From Lotus japonicus (Eukaryota; Streptophyta; Magnoliopsida; Fabales; Fabaceae), in contig NC_080046.1 of the NCBI RefSeq assembly GCF_012489685.1, positions 25,426,223 through 25,490,222 on the forward strand: a stretch of 64,000 nt of DNA, in the 5' to 3' direction. The position numbers were made by a program, and so were the translations under genes. Positions 1 to 11,275 of this stretch are shown here, one piece after another. Below the pieces are notes generated by a model. That model was not told the origin of the DNA. It searched no databases and was given only the letters and a program-made list of their open reading frames with translations. Every line of letters begins with the position of its first letter. Positions within the stretch are counted from its first letter, which is position 1.

Positions 1-410
1 TTAAGACTCAAGTCGAGTTTTAATTTGAACGGTGACTAAGGGGAAGATTGATTTCATGGTGCGAGCGACGGTAGTTACGAAGTTAGAAGTGACGTTAATG
101 GACTAGTAGATTCCAATTGAATAGTTCGTCTAGGAGTTACCAAGAGATCGAGTTGAATTTTGGATCATGGGTGAACATCTCGAGGACAAGTTGAGCATTC
201 ACTCCGGAACATAGAGATGTACCGAGTTTCTAATCAGAATTTTGGACGAACGAAAGCAAAGGAACAAGTGGTTGTTAGAACAAAGATATTGGAACAAAGA
301 CACGGACGGTGATATAGGAGAGTTAGAGGAAAAGACCAAGGAACAGTATCCAGAACTTTTTACTAACCCTTAAGTTTCGAGGTCGAAACTTTCTTTTTGG
401 AGGGTAGTAA
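1..410 (+). mobile_element. G1: degenerate 3' internal end of a Tekay-like Ty3/gypsy element
   Basis: This stretch precedes an LTR and aligns by eye with 58394-58640 in G5 and with the reverse complement of about 39600-40130 in G4. It therefore belongs to the same non-autonomous subfamily. The last ~60 bases still read as the end of a chromodomain-type integrase tail (KEQYPELFT, then TAA at 371-373), the usual C terminus of Tekay/Del chromovirus pol. Upstream no long frame remains. A purine-rich tract at 399-410 just before the LTR is the likely polypurine tract. The rest of the element lies outside the window. Confidence 0.8.
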
Positions 411-1120
411 TGTAAGGCCCAAGTTTTTTTTAAGTTTATGCTAAGTGAATAAACTTCTTATTCACGATTAGGGTTGATGTAATGTGAAGGGAAACCTGAA
501 CGAAAGTTTATTAAATGAAATATATTTATGAAGGAGAAAGTTCAGGAAAAGTTCAAGGATTGCATTATGATCGATAAAAGTTATAGCACGAACGTTTTAC
601 GCTTAAACCTAGGTCAGAAACCCTAGTATATAGCTAATTTTCACTTTTAGGCACGACGGAAGTTAATTCCAAAAATCTTCAGAGAAATGTTTGAACTTCT
701 CTTTTTCCATATATCACAATCGTTTCGAGGCGAAACTCTAGAATCTACGAACGTCCGATTCCAATCATCGGAAGTTTGCCGAAACCGAATCCCTGGTATT
801 TCAAAACCCTAGAATTTCTCGACAATGAAGACTTTTTCTATTCAGAGCTTCAAATGAATATTCTACACGCGTACACCCATTTCTCTTGATGACTTCAATC
901 TTTCTTCCGAAGGAAGTTTCCTATTCCGACATTCGATGCAAAAAGCAACTTATCGGGTAAAATAGTTTTATACCGACTATGCATTAGTTGCCAAAAATAC
1001 AAGGAGACCTCTTTATAGTTTTGGAATTCTTTTGCCAAAACATATCTATTAATTCACGAAGAATGACGCCGGAAAAATCAGATTCGCGAAACTTTCATTT
1101 TCCCTCGAATTTCCAACCTT

Positions 1121-1128
1121 TATATATA
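1121..1128 (+). promoter_or_regulatory. TATA box of G1 LTR
   Basis: TATATATA lies about 710 bases into the LTR, at the place where G3 and G5 have TATAAATA (17432, 53197, 61150). It is followed by an A-rich leader. This implies that about 3.1 kb of the LTR lies downstream of the transcription start. Confidence 0.6.
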
Positions 1129-2648
1129 GCAAAGAAAGGAAGAAAAACTCAAATTTTCCTCCATTTTCTCTCCTCAAACCCGCGGCCAAGAACAAGGAAG
1201 AAGGAAGAAGAATTTTTGTTCATCGCTTGCTTGATCGTTGATCCGTTAGTTGCTACTTCAAGGCTTCGAGGTATAGTCGCTAATCCTTACCTCTGATCGC
1301 TTTTTCCATAGCTTTTCTGTAGAGTTTTCTGAGCGGATAGTTTATGGGTTTTTGCAAAACTATCCTGAATCTTTCATTTCTGATTCTAAACCTCTTCCTT
1401 ATGCGCCCAAGATCACTTCTGCCGGGTTAGATTTTCCGTTATGTCGCCGGAATTCCGCCGGAATCAATTTGAGCCTAAAATACCCATTTTTGGAGTTTTT
1501 GGTGTAAAGCTTCAACCTTTAGGCTGAAAACTATCGCCTTAGCTTAGTGCTAGTAGGATTAGTTGTCATAAACGTCGTTGGTGACGTCCCTGCAAAATTT
1601 TATTTTTGGGATTTCAGTTTTGAAAAATCCTAAGTTAAAAATCATGACCAAAATACCCCTGCGACAGTTTTTGATCCGATAATTTTTCCGAGTTTAGAAT
1701 ACCCTTAGTTACGGCTTATGAAAGCATAGGAACCAAGTTTGATCGAAGAAAAATCGAGCCCCATAATTGCACAAAGTGGCCGAGCCCTATTAGGGGGGAG
1801 GAGGAAAATTTCCTTTTCCGAAAACTTGTCTTTCGCGCTAGATTATCGTACCTTAGAGTATAGATTACTTCGAGTAACCTTAGTAAGTATCGATAGTTTA
1901 GTTTTCGATAGATTCTGATAGTATTTCTGGGGTTTTGCTCTAAAGGTGATTTTGAGGAATTCCCAGAGGAGCAAGCCTTTGATTGTGAACAAGTGTTAGG
2001 AGATCGTCCTGGAGAATCTACAGGTGAGGGCTTCTCACTGAATCTCTAGTTAATGCTTAGGGTCGATGTTTCGACATTGTTTACTGTTTATGCACTGGAA
2101 TTGTGTGTGATTGGAAAATGTTTTCTGAGGCTTCGGCTGACAATGTAGATGATTCATCTACTGAATGTTTTTGAGATTGTCTTACATGCTATGTGCTATG
2201 TGGGTAATCTAGGATGTGTGGTGCATGCTTTATATGCTAAGTGCTAAGTGTTTATGATGCGATTTATTGATATATGACATGTTGTTGATTGTGATAATTT
2301 AAATATGCTCTGTACTGGAATCTGAGTTTCTGAATGGTGAGAATAGCGGGCAGGTCATGCCGATTTTATTTTGAGAGTTTTGAGAAAGTTTGATAGGACG
2401 AACGAGGTTCGGGCCTTAATTTTGTTTAGTGGATCGAGACATCCTCTGGAAGCGACTTGGGATTGGGAGATCCTGAAAATGTGTAAGACTTGCGATAAGA
2501 CAAAATGGAATCTATTTTATAAAGAAAATTCATAAGACCTTAAATAACCTCAAAATCTTTAAGTAATGATAACAACCTCGAAGGAAGGCATTGGAAGTCA
2601 AATCATAGTTTTGGAAAAACGAGGAGTGTCGTCGGATCCAAGTGTTGA

Positions 2649-2778
2649 GTTTGTTGTTGTGCTGTTGGAGCAGCGTTTGTTGTTGTGCTGTTGGAGCAGC
2701 GTTTATTGTTGTGCTGTTGGAGCAGCGTTTGTTATTGTGCTGTTGGAGCAGCGTTTGTTGTGGTGCTGTTGGAGCAGC
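2649..2778 (+). repeat. Five tandem 26-bp units in G1 LTR
   Basis: Five copies begin at 2649, 2675, 2701, 2727 and 2753. Each ends with GCTGTTGGAGCAGC, which can pair GCTG with CAGC (or TGCT with AGCA). The few differences between copies fall in the GTT-rich part outside the stem. The unit is not a multiple of three, so it makes low-complexity ORFs in several frames that are not genes. The array occupies the same relative LTR position as unrelated arrays in G2 to G5. Confidence 0.9.
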
Positions 2779-3093
2779 TATGTGTCGTTATGAAGTGTGT
2801 CTTTTGGTCGCAGAATCGACTTTACCTTAGGGTAAGCTTTTAGAGACTTTAACTTCCCTAGAACACGTGGCGACGTGTCGAGTGAGGACGGAGACGTTGT
2901 TTGACTAATCATTTTGCATACATGCAACATTAATGAGGTATTAACACAGGACGTACTCTAGACCTCGTCGGTTTCCAAAATGGTCATAAGACCCGGAATG
3001 CCGTGTAAGAGCGTTTGTAGACGACTCTTGTAGCAGACCGAAATGGCAGACCTACGGGTTTACTGCTGATCTGGCTACCTTGGTTTGGTGTAA

Positions 3094-3306
3094 GAGACAC
3101 GCGGGCAGAAATGGTCCCACCGTTGCTGGTGCTAGGATTGACCCGTTGATGTCCATCCCAGAGACACGCGGGCAGAAATGGTCCCACCGTTGCTGGTGCT
3201 AGGATTGACTCGTTGTTGTCCATACCTTTGTTTGGTGTAAGAGGCACGCGGGCAGAAATGGTCCCACCGTTGCTGGTGCTAGGATTGATCCGTTTGATGT
3301 CCATCC
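3094..3306 (+). repeat. Triplicated ~70-bp block in G1 LTR
   Basis: A block starting GAGACACGCGGGCAGAAATG occurs at 3094, 3161 and (with one change) 3241, spaced 67 and 80 bases. G3 (near 19580) and G5 (near 55247 and 63203) have a single copy, so this is an amplification specific to G1. Confidence 0.85.
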
Positions 3307-3627
3307 GTTTCCGGAATGCATTTGGTTAACTGGGTTAACCGTCATTTGCATATCATGCAACATGCATACTAATTTAATTGGCGAATGTGATTGTTATTTG
3401 TTAATCCTATTTGGAACATGCTAAATGTTATTATTGTTGTTTATGTTATTGTGGAATGTGCAACCCTAGGATGTTATCCCTAGCTATAAGCCTAAGTGGC
3501 TATTTCCTTATCTATATCTATCGGTGGTATTATTTATATAATTCTTTGGAGTTGACCCTCGCGTCTTCTGTGTGTGCTTTGGCGAACAAACGCCCTTTGT
3601 CAGATGTCTTTGGCGGGCTAATTCATG

Positions 3628-3766
3628 ATGGTTCATCCTTCGGGAGGAACTAGGGTTGAGATGCAGGAACTGGAGCGTATCGCGGTTGCGAGAGGAGGAC
3701 GGATGGTGTATGTAGACTAGGTCGTTCTGGATTTCGAATTCGGACGACGATCATGCTAGCATGTAG
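3628..3766 (+). pseudogene. Relic of the LTR-encoded ORF in G1
   Basis: The frame beginning at ATG 3628 reads MVHPSGGTRVEM and, after a short divergent part and a stop, VVLD. These are the start and end of the 160-residue LTR ORF of G3 (19943-20425). The middle is deleted and stops are present, so this copy is dead. Confidence 0.55.
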
Positions 3767-4249
3767 GATTGAGTGTTAGTGTGAGCTCCTCGAGATGGGA
3801 TTAGTGTAGGAGTAGAGTCCTAGCTCTGAACATCATTTGTTCCTTTGGGAACAGGGTAGTTTCCCACCTATAGCTTTTTGTGTGGTTTCTTTACGGGAAT
3901 CACAGGGAGTTGGTTGGACTTAGGAGGTCTTGTTTTAGGCCATCTGGGCTGACTTATTCTCAGTTTTGAGGGATGGTGTTGCGGACACTTCACCTTTTTA
4001 TTTGGTTTGTACATATTGCCTACGGGCGTTACAGTTTTCTTTCCGTCACTGGAGGTTACTCGTGACGAGGTTGTTACTTACAGCGGGGGTTGTTTATATA
4101 TTGTATATTAGTTTTATTACCTTTTAGCATTTGGGTTTTATTTAATTCAGTCTTGTCTTAGTTATTATCGAAAAAAAAAATATTTACGTTTTTCCGCATT
4201 AAGTTTATTTTGGTTACTAAAGTGACGCCACCGAAATCGGGGTGTTACA

Positions 4250-6688
4250 ACGGCGAAGTCAACTTTGCATAATCCTTCACGAAGAGTATGTAGTAGCCAG
4301 CAAGCCAAACAAAACTTCTGATGTCGCTTGCTGTCTTAGGTTGTTCCCACGACAAAATGGATTCAATCTTGCTAGTGTCAACAACCACGCCCTGACTTGA
4401 TATGACGTGACCCAGGAACTTCACTTCTTCCATCCAGAATTCGCACTTCAAGCCAGTATATAGCTCCTTCTCCCGCAATACTCCCAGCACTTGACATAAA
4501 TGTTCTTCGTGTTCCTCTTTACTCTTCGAGTAAATCAGAATATCGTCAATGAACACCACCACGAACTTGTCCAGGAATGGCCTGAACACACGGTTCATGT
4601 AGTCCATGAATACAGCGGGTGCATTGGTAACTCCGAATGGCATCACAAGGTACTCATAATGCCCGTATCGAGTTCTGAATGTGGTCTTCTGAATGTCAGC
4701 CTCTTTCACACGGATCTGATGATTTCCTGACTTCATATCTATCTTCGAGAAAACAATAGCACCCCGAAGTTGATCCATCAAATCATCAATCCGAGGCATC
4801 ATATAACGATTCTTCACTGTCACCTTGTTGAGTTGTCGGTAGTCCACACATAATCTGGACCTCCTGTCCTTCTTCTTCACCAACAACACTGGTGCACCCG
4901 AGAGCGACACACTTGGTCGGATGAATCCCTTGGAAGAGAGATCCTCCACCTGCTTTGCTAACTCCGTCAACTCTGCCGGTGCCATCCGATAAGGCACCAT
5001 TGATATTGGTCATGTACTGGGCATGATATCAATAGAGAACTCCGTCTCCCTTATTGGCGGTATTCCAGGCACATCCTTTGGAAACACATCCACAAAATCT
5101 TGCACCACCAAAATGTTGCACACATCGCCGTCGTTCTTCGCCTCAGCGACGATAGAGTTCACGAACGCTGGTGAACCGTTTCCCAAGGTGTACGAATTCA
5201 AGTAATTCGTAACGCCTGAATCCGGGAAGACTACGACCTTGTTAGCGCAATCCAAGAGAACGTGATACTGCGCCAACCAATCCATTCCCAGGATCACATC
5301 AAGCTCTTTAAGTCCTAAGCAAACGAGATTCGCAAGAAACTTTCGATCCTCGTAGATCAACGGACATTACAAGCATGCCGTGCGCGTAACTAATCGATCG
5401 GCGGCAGGGGTCGTCACCACCAAATCGAATGGTAAATCAGCAGTTAGCAATGCTAACTTTTTCACACACTCCTCAGCGATGAATGAGTGTGTAGCACCAG
5501 AATCAAATAACACCATTAAATAAGTTCCAGCGATAACACACGTACCCTGGATAAGATCATCAGTCACAGCAGCCTGTTCCCCAGACATTGCAAACACACG
5601 ACCCGGAGCAGAAGGTCGCTTTCCCCTGGCAGCATTCAGTACTGGCTCGGCCTTAGCAGCATTAGGACAGTTTCTCTCAACATGCCCTGGTTTCTGGCAC
5701 TTCCAACACACAATCTCCTTTCCACATTCATTCGAATAGTGCCCCTTTTGGTTGCACTTGTAACAGACGACATCGTCCTTAGGAGCACGTGCTACCCCCC
5801 TTCCAGCAAAAGGCACCCTGTCAGCAGGGCGTTGGTAAGGCTTCCTCATCGGAGCCTTGCCCCTGTCAAACCTACCAGCTTGCCTCTGTCCCTCGAACCT
5901 TACGGTCGGCCTCTGTCCAGAACGGATCGGACCTCCGCTGTCAGACTTTCCCCTCTGACGATTCTTCATCGACTCCACCTCACGAGCTTTCTCTACCTGT
6001 TGTTGGAAAACTCTGATTCCCAATGGCCTCACAGATTCCTCAATGTCATTCCTCAAACCCCTCATGAACCGGTTGCATAAGTACGACTCATCCACTTGCA
6101 CTTGGAAGAAGCGAAAGTGTTTGGACAGGGTCTCCAATTTTGCAGCATATTCCCCCACTGTCATCATCCCTTGTCTCAGATGGAGGAACTGATTCTCCAT
6201 GTCTTCCTGGAAGTCTCTGGGAAGTACTTCTCCATGAAAGCCCTTTTGAAGGCCTCCCAAGTGATGGCCACATTGTTGGCAGTCATCAACTGTTTGGCGC
6301 TCCGCCACCAGTACTCAGCGTCACCCTTCAACATAAAGGTCGCCAAGTTCACCTTCTCAGCATCAGGAGTGTGGAGAGCCTCAAAGATTTTCTCCATTTC
6401 CTGAATCTAGGGGATCGCCCTCTCGGGTTTAACCTCGCCTTGGAACTTGGGTGGTCCATGGCGGTTGAAGTCAGTTCTCATACGGATCTGGTCCTGAGCC
6501 AGCTCCCTTTCAGCCCGTTGTGCCCTTCTGGCATCTTCCTCAACTCTCCTGGTGTTCTCTTCGGCTTCCCACTGAAGCTGTGATGTGGCTTGGGCAGCAG
6601 CAGTTGCAGCCTGTTGGGTCATCACCTGAGCCAGCTGAGCCATTGCTTGAGCAAGCTGAGCATTGGTTGGGTCCTGTCTCGGAGGCAT
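4250..6688 (-). pseudogene. G2 gag-protease-RT (broken)
   Basis: The frame starts at ATG 6688 (MPPRQDPTNAQ). A capsid part reads [12 protein letters not shown] and LRQGMMTVGEYAAKLE. Two zinc knuckles follow (CYKCNQKGHYSNEC, CWKCQKPGHVERNC), then an aspartic protease with intact DSGATHSF, then reverse transcriptase with [11 protein letters not shown] and FIDDILIYS. There are frameshifts near 6400 and 6300 within gag. In-frame stops fall near 5365 and 5010, each interrupting a recognisable family motif. RT is cut after AKLTSPL at the G1 junction. The protein would make particles and copy RNA in an intact element; this copy cannot. Confidence 0.9.
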
Positions 6689-6958
6689 GATGGAAATCCT
6701 GCTTAGAAATAGAACCACAACCTAATGCCAGTGCCCTCAATTAAAAGAAATACCTAAGTGTACAATAAATAATTAATCTCAAGTATCACGGCAATGATAC
6801 TAATTTCAGACAATCTCATTGTCAAGCAAACATCTTATCAAACAAGTCTACCCAAATCTCACCGCGAAGTTTTGAAAACACCTTTATAAAAAACAAAACA
6901 CAACGAGTTCGGAAACTCGTAAACCCAAAACCCTTAGTGCTCTGGTTTCTCAACCGAA

Positions 6959-6970
6959 GCTCTGATACCA
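6959..6970 (-). other. G2 primer binding site (tRNA-iMet)
   Basis: The minus strand reads TGGTATCAGAGC three bases inside the LTR end. It is complementary to the 3' end of plant initiator methionine tRNA, as usual for Tekay elements. Confidence 0.9.
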
Positions 6971-7305
6971 CAATGTAACGCCCCGATTTTTGGAGTGTCA
7001 CACAGTATACCAAACGTCACCGTTTTCGTACAGAATTTTCGCCGTTCAATTATTAATCTTGATTTAATGACAAAAGTTCAATTATTGCGAAACTTAAAAC
7101 TTTACGAATAAATTTGCGGAATAAATAATACATGCATTTCTGAATAAAATAACTCTTAATCAAAAGGACCATAAATCAAAAGAACATAAATGAAACCTTG
7201 GGCTAAAGCCCTACATCAGAGTACATCAAAAGAACCCGAAAGTAAAAACTGATAAATAATAGTTCAACACTACGAAACACTCAACCCCCAGCATAGCAAC
7301 ATCAA

Positions 7306-7770
7306 TCACTCGTCAAGCCATCCGCAGTTCCTGGGACTCTTCTTCAAAGGAGCCTTGTCTTCCGCCACAAACTCCACTAGTGCAACAGCTACACCAATGG
7401 GCAGGGGAACAACAGTCTCAGGTAGGGACTCTGGAGGCGGGGCTGAAAGGTCGCCAAGACGTGCCAACCAATATGGTACCTCGAACGCCCGTGAAGAACC
7501 CTCCTCTCCTGCAGCCCACTGTGGAGAGTTCGAGCAAGAACCCTCGTCCCCTGGGTGTAAGAAGCGGCAAGGTACAAAGGGCATCTTGACCTTGCCCCAC
7601 TCCATGATCTGAGTCTCGACGACGTTCCCATGCCGGTCACGTCCCGTGATCGTAGCGCTGCCGACGTAGATGCGACGTACCTGGGCAGAGTCGGTCTGCC
7701 AGTCATTGTCCTTGTGCTGATCATGCAAGTCGATCATCCAAGAGGTCACTAAGCTCTTGCTCTTTACCAT
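7306..7770 (-). CDS. LTR-encoded ORF of G2, 154 aa, unknown function
   Basis: An uninterrupted sense-oriented frame lies in the last 800 bases of the LTR, before the PBS. I recognise no domain. It is polar, with motifs such as RRIYVGSATITGRDR and IMEWGKVKMPF, then a proline/alanine-rich end. It does not obviously resemble the LTR ORF of G3/G4, but occupies a comparable place (3' part of the LTR, sense strand). A homopolymer of C lies just upstream of its ATG. It could be a real leader ORF or chance; an open frame of this length in an otherwise stop-rich LTR favours the former weakly. Confidence 0.4.
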   Translation of the reverse strand: MVKSKSLVTSWMIDLHDQHKDNDWQTDSAQVRRIYVGSATITGRDRHGNVVETQIMEWGKVKMPFVPCRFLHPGDEGSCSNSPQWAAGEEGSSRAFEVPYWLARLGDLSAPPPESLPETVVPLPIGVAVALVEFVAEDKAPLKKSPRNCGWLDE

Positions 7771-8004
7771 CTGCCCCCCCCCCCCTCAGAATAACACATA
7801 AACAAATAACAGGGTCAGATCTCATGTTCTCATATAAATATTCACATATTCATGTAACTCTCATAAATAACAAGATTTAATAAGGATAATCTTTAAGTTA
7901 TATCACCGTTAGTCACCTAAGTCAAGTTAGGCTAACGACCTCACCATTCACACAACCACCTCAACACCAATGGCCAAATCATGATCATCTACAGATGAAC
8001 AATT

Positions 8005-8125
8005 CTCGGAGGGGACACACCGTACAACCCTCTATCACTTGGGGACACACCGTACAACCCACAAAATCACAAGATGACCGCAGTCAACCAGATCACCTGG
8101 TGACACACCGTACAACCCACAAAGA
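8005..8125 (-). repeat. Array of three palindromic units in G2 LTR
   Basis: The core GACACACCGTACAACCC (plus strand) occurs three times (near 8017, 8044 and 8102). The flanks are complementary and differ between copies. On the sense strand the arms are GAGGG/CCCTC, TGGG/CCCA and TGG/CCA. It lies about 1.9 kb from the LTR start. Confidence 0.7.
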
Positions 8126-10045
8126 CCCTCGCGTGCATGAAACCGTTTGTCTCTAATGGTACCATCGTTCTCATGCTCTATAGTCATCACTAGACCTATG
8201 TTCCAATTACATCACATTTTACTTGCAAGCGATTAAGTCTCAATTCTCTTTGTTAGGGCTCTAATAGTCGACCTAGAGTCTTAACATTTTCACAAGACTT
8301 ATACAACTTAATCACAGTAATAACCACAACACCAAAAGGAATTACAGCTAGATGAGCGACCTTTTGGCGATATCCAAATTAAGCAAATATAAGCTATACT
8401 AAGCACTTAGTCATGTTCTCATTTATAGAAATACTTCAGTTATGGCAACTTCATAAACCAAGCCATCACATAAGCTTGTGCTTGAAATGGAAGTAAGAAA
8501 ACTTGCCGATAGCCACAAAAATGGCTTGGCCGAACCCTAAAGGGGCTCAAGTGTTTTCAAAAGCTCTTTCTTTGTTCCAAATCAACCTCACAAGCCTATG
8601 TCCAGCCATCAACAATAAGCATATACTCACTAAAGTTCCAGAACTGATCATGTTCCAATTTCATGTTATAATCATATAAAAACCTAGTCAAATTTGGCAT
8701 AATTTCATGGATTTCATGCATAAGATTTAGGGTTATTCTCTAAACATCAACATTCTGAATCATGGCTTCACAAAAGCATAACAAAATGTTAAAAGTTCCA
8801 GTAGCAATCAGCAGCAAACAATAGCTCCAAAAAGCCAAAGAAAATCCACCAAAACCCAAAATTTGGGCATGGCCGAGAGCACCATTGCTCTAGGGTTTGC
8901 TCCCTTTTTTTTTGAAAAATTTGTTTGCCCTCCTCTAGGCCATTTTCCAGCAACAAAACATCAACCTAAACATCATCATTCTCAGCCCTAAGCATGCAAT
9001 TCAGTACAGAATTCGTTCTAGGCACCAATCATGGCAAAACTAGTCAAATAAGCAACTATGGCATGTAGCATGGTATCAACTTGTATCAAATTTGAGGCTG
9101 CAAATTTCAAACTCTTACACATGAATTCTACCCTCACCCAATCATACATCATAGACCAAACTAAGATCAGATCATAGTCATGCTAACCAAGGAATCCATC
9201 AACATGTAAAGACCTAGACTCTACCCACTAGATCCACCCCTTACCTTTGATGTTGGGTTTGAGAAGATGCATGAATGGTGATGGAAGAGATGAATGGAAA
9301 GGGCTACTCTCTGCTGCACCTTCAACCTTGGTCTGGTCTCCTCCTCTCCCTTTTGCTCACTCTTGCTTTCACTCTTTCCTCTTCTCCTTTCTTCCTCTCT
9401 AGCCGCCACTCTCTCTCTCACCCTTTCTCTCTTCTTTTCTTTCTTTTTCCCTACTGAATTTGTGTGGGAAAATAAGAGTGTGTGGTTAGGTTTCCAATCA
9501 GCCTTATTAGGTCTCTCAAAACTGAAGCCAAGATCCCCCTTTTTCCCCTCAACCCACGGCCAAAACATGCATAAGCAAGGGCATGCACAATTCACAATTT
9601 TTGAATGGGAACAAGGCATTAATGGCACTTAATTTCCTACTAATCCTTGTCTCAAAACTGATCAGCCTTTGATATGATCATGAGCCTTAAACCCTAATTA
9701 TTTTCCCTAAACTCATGCTAATTAGTCAAACAATCCAACTCTACTCCACTTCCCTTCATCCACACGGCCATAACCCTAATTCTTGGCCTCCAAGCAACTA
9801 AAATCCCACCCATCCTTGAGTCCTTGACTTTACACTTAATTAAATCCTAGCCCTCAAGTATTATCACTTCCATATTAATAATACTTCACACTACAAAGCA
9901 TCAAGGAAATTCTCAAATCATAAGCAAACCATACTTTATTATTTATTCAAAATAAATAATTTCATACATCAAGGTAGGGTCTTACAAGTACCACCTTGGC
10001 CTCCGTCGCCGGCGAGGTTAGTTGTCCGCCGAGGACGCTTACACT

Positions 10046-10758
10046 CTACGCTCTCTCTTCCTGAACAGAGTAGCTTCCCTTGAACTTCTTAATGAATTGG
10101 CCAACTTCCTTAACCTTTGGCTTGTTACTTGCCTCCTTATCCTGTATCTGTTTCCTCGCCAGAGACACCTTCGTCGCCCTCGCGCGTTTCCTCCTATATG
10201 CGTCGTCCTCCTCTTCTAGAATGTAGTCCCTTGCTCGGGTGCGAACTTCCCTCATTGAGCGCGCTGGTTTCCTACTCAGCTCGCAGCTCAGCTTTCTTAC
10301 CATCAACCCACTTTTGAAAGCACACACGCACGTTCGAGATTCCAATTCCTCGAACTTCGTAGATGCAGCGCTGTACCGCTCCATGTACTCCTTCAAGGTT
10401 TCCCGCTCCCTCTGCTGAATATCGAACAGATCTTCGATCGTTCCTGCAGAGAACTGGACAAGGAATTTGGATGAGAGGTCGCAGAATTTGGATGACAAGG
10501 TAGTGTCACCTCTCTCACCGCTACTGAGAACGGATCGACTTTCACAGCAGCTTCGGCCTCATTCACCTCTTCATTCCACTGTCTGAGACAGTAATACTCC
10601 AATTCTTCTCGCAAACAATCGTTTTGCAGTCTCATGTCGTTAGCTTGTGACCGTCGCGCTTTTTCGCGGCACAGTCTCCCTAAACTTTCGCAGCGCGGTG
10701 AGGATTCATGCTTCTGCTCCATTTCCTCGCGACACCTTTGGCGGCGTGGCTTCATCAA
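10046..10758 (-). pseudogene. Tat-like gag with an internal deletion
   Basis: The first frame (from ATG 10758) has a charged N terminus, RRQRCREEMEQKHE, and reaches DPFSVAVREVTL. The second, in another frame, continues LSSKFLVQFSAGTIEDLF, then RERETLKEYMERYSAAS, the typical end of a plant Retrotrans_gag domain. In family members roughly 80-100 residues of capsid separate these two motifs, and here they nearly abut (near 10500). An internal deletion plus frameshift is the simplest reading. The tail is basic and lysine-rich with no zinc knuckle before the truncation. Confidence 0.75.
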
Positions 10759-10880
10759 GATCTATCAGCGAACTGAGAATCCAGGTAAAGAATCGAGAAT
10801 CGAAAATCCACCAGCCGAATTCGAAAATCTCACCCAACCAAATCACAATCCACGTAGTCCGGGAATCGAAATCTACCGAT

Positions 10881-10896
10881 CCTCACAGACGGCGCA
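10881..10896 (-). other. Primer binding site of Tat-like element
   Basis: The minus strand reads GCGCCGTCTGTGAGG a few bases after the LTR end. This is the familiar TGGCGCCGTC-type PBS region of Tat/Athila elements. Confidence 0.6.
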
Positions 10897-10899
10897 AAA

Positions 10900-11246
10900 T
10901 GTTCTATCCAAGAACATTGAGATGAGGTATAGTACCTAGAGTGTAAGGAACGTGATGTGAGATTCCTAGAGAGAATGAGAACGTAACCGCTTTAGAAAGA
11001 AAAAGTAACTGAATTTCAATCTTGTTATTTCTCAAATGAGCTAAAAGTCCTTTACAATTGGTATTCATCCCCTATTTATAGATGTGGAGTTGGGCTTGGC
11101 GCTCCTAACCTTTCCTAATGGGCCAGTTGGGCCTCTGGGAGGAGACCCAATTCCCTGGTCAGCTCATCGCCCTAAGATGGCGCTCCTGGGCGAGGGACCC
11201 TGGGGTCTCGCCCAGTCCAGGAGGCCATTGAGGGGTGTGTGTAACA
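10900..11246 (-). mobile_element. Short 5' LTR (347 bp) of Tat-like element
   Basis: On the minus strand it starts TGTTACACACACCCC at 11246 and ends GATAGAACA at 10900, with the PBS beginning four bases later. A TATA box (TATAAATAGG, 11072-11080, minus) lies about 165 bases into it. Confidence 0.65.
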
Positions 11247-11275
11247 TCTCAAACGTACTCACCCTAATAAGTATG

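Larger units (their letters stand above)
411..4249 (+). mobile_element. G1 3' LTR (3.84 kb, TG...CA)
   Basis: The LTR starts TGTAAGGCCCAAG directly after the purine tract and ends GGGGTGTTACA. The same termini bound the LTRs of G3 (16759-20876) and G5 (52523-56181), and internal blocks are shared along the whole length. It contains a TATA box, tandem repeats and an ORF relic, listed separately. The base after its end falls inside a minus-strand reverse transcriptase frame, so G1 inserted into G2. A TSD cannot be checked because the 5' LTR is outside the window; the candidate is ACGGC at 4250-4254. Confidence 0.9.
4250..9986 (-). mobile_element. G2: truncated Tekay-like Ty3/gypsy element
   Basis: Reading leftward from 9986: a 3 kb 5' LTR, an initiator-Met PBS, gag, protease and the first part of reverse transcriptase. 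The element is then cut at 4250 by the G1 LTR. Its remaining pol and 3' LTR would lie left of G1, outside the window. The candidate target duplication at its right end is AGTAC (9987-9991). Confidence 0.88.
6974..9986 (-). mobile_element. G2 5' LTR (3.0 kb)
   Basis: On the minus strand it begins TGTAAGACCCTACC at 9986 and ends GGGGCGTTACA at 6974, next to the PBS. It is diverged from the G1/G3/G5 LTRs but shares the terminal motifs. It holds an ORF (7306-7770) and a palindromic array (8005-8125). The pyrimidine-rich part near 9300-9470 produces long frames on both strands that look like low-complexity sequence, not genes. Confidence 0.85.
9987..11246 (-). mobile_element. 5' end of a Tat-like Ty3/gypsy element
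   Basis: On the minus strand a short LTR (11246-10900) is followed by a PBS and a gag remnant running to the G2 insertion point at 9986. The gag style and the PBS motif GCGCCGTCTGTGAGG are those of Tat/Athila-type elements rather than chromoviruses. The rest of this element would lie beyond G2, outside the window. Confidence 0.7.

Noticed and set aside
2566..2830. ORFs over the 26-bp repeats in G1
   Set aside because: The unit length is not a multiple of three, so the frame reads a rotating low-complexity repeat.
5682..6583. Plus-strand ORFs of 132 and 147 codons
   Set aside because: They are antisense shadows of the G2 gag frame, which has clear domains.
9221..9632. Overlapping ORFs of 135 and 112 codons on both strands in the G2 LTR
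   Set aside because: They come from a CT/GA-rich tract, are low complexity, and resemble no protein.
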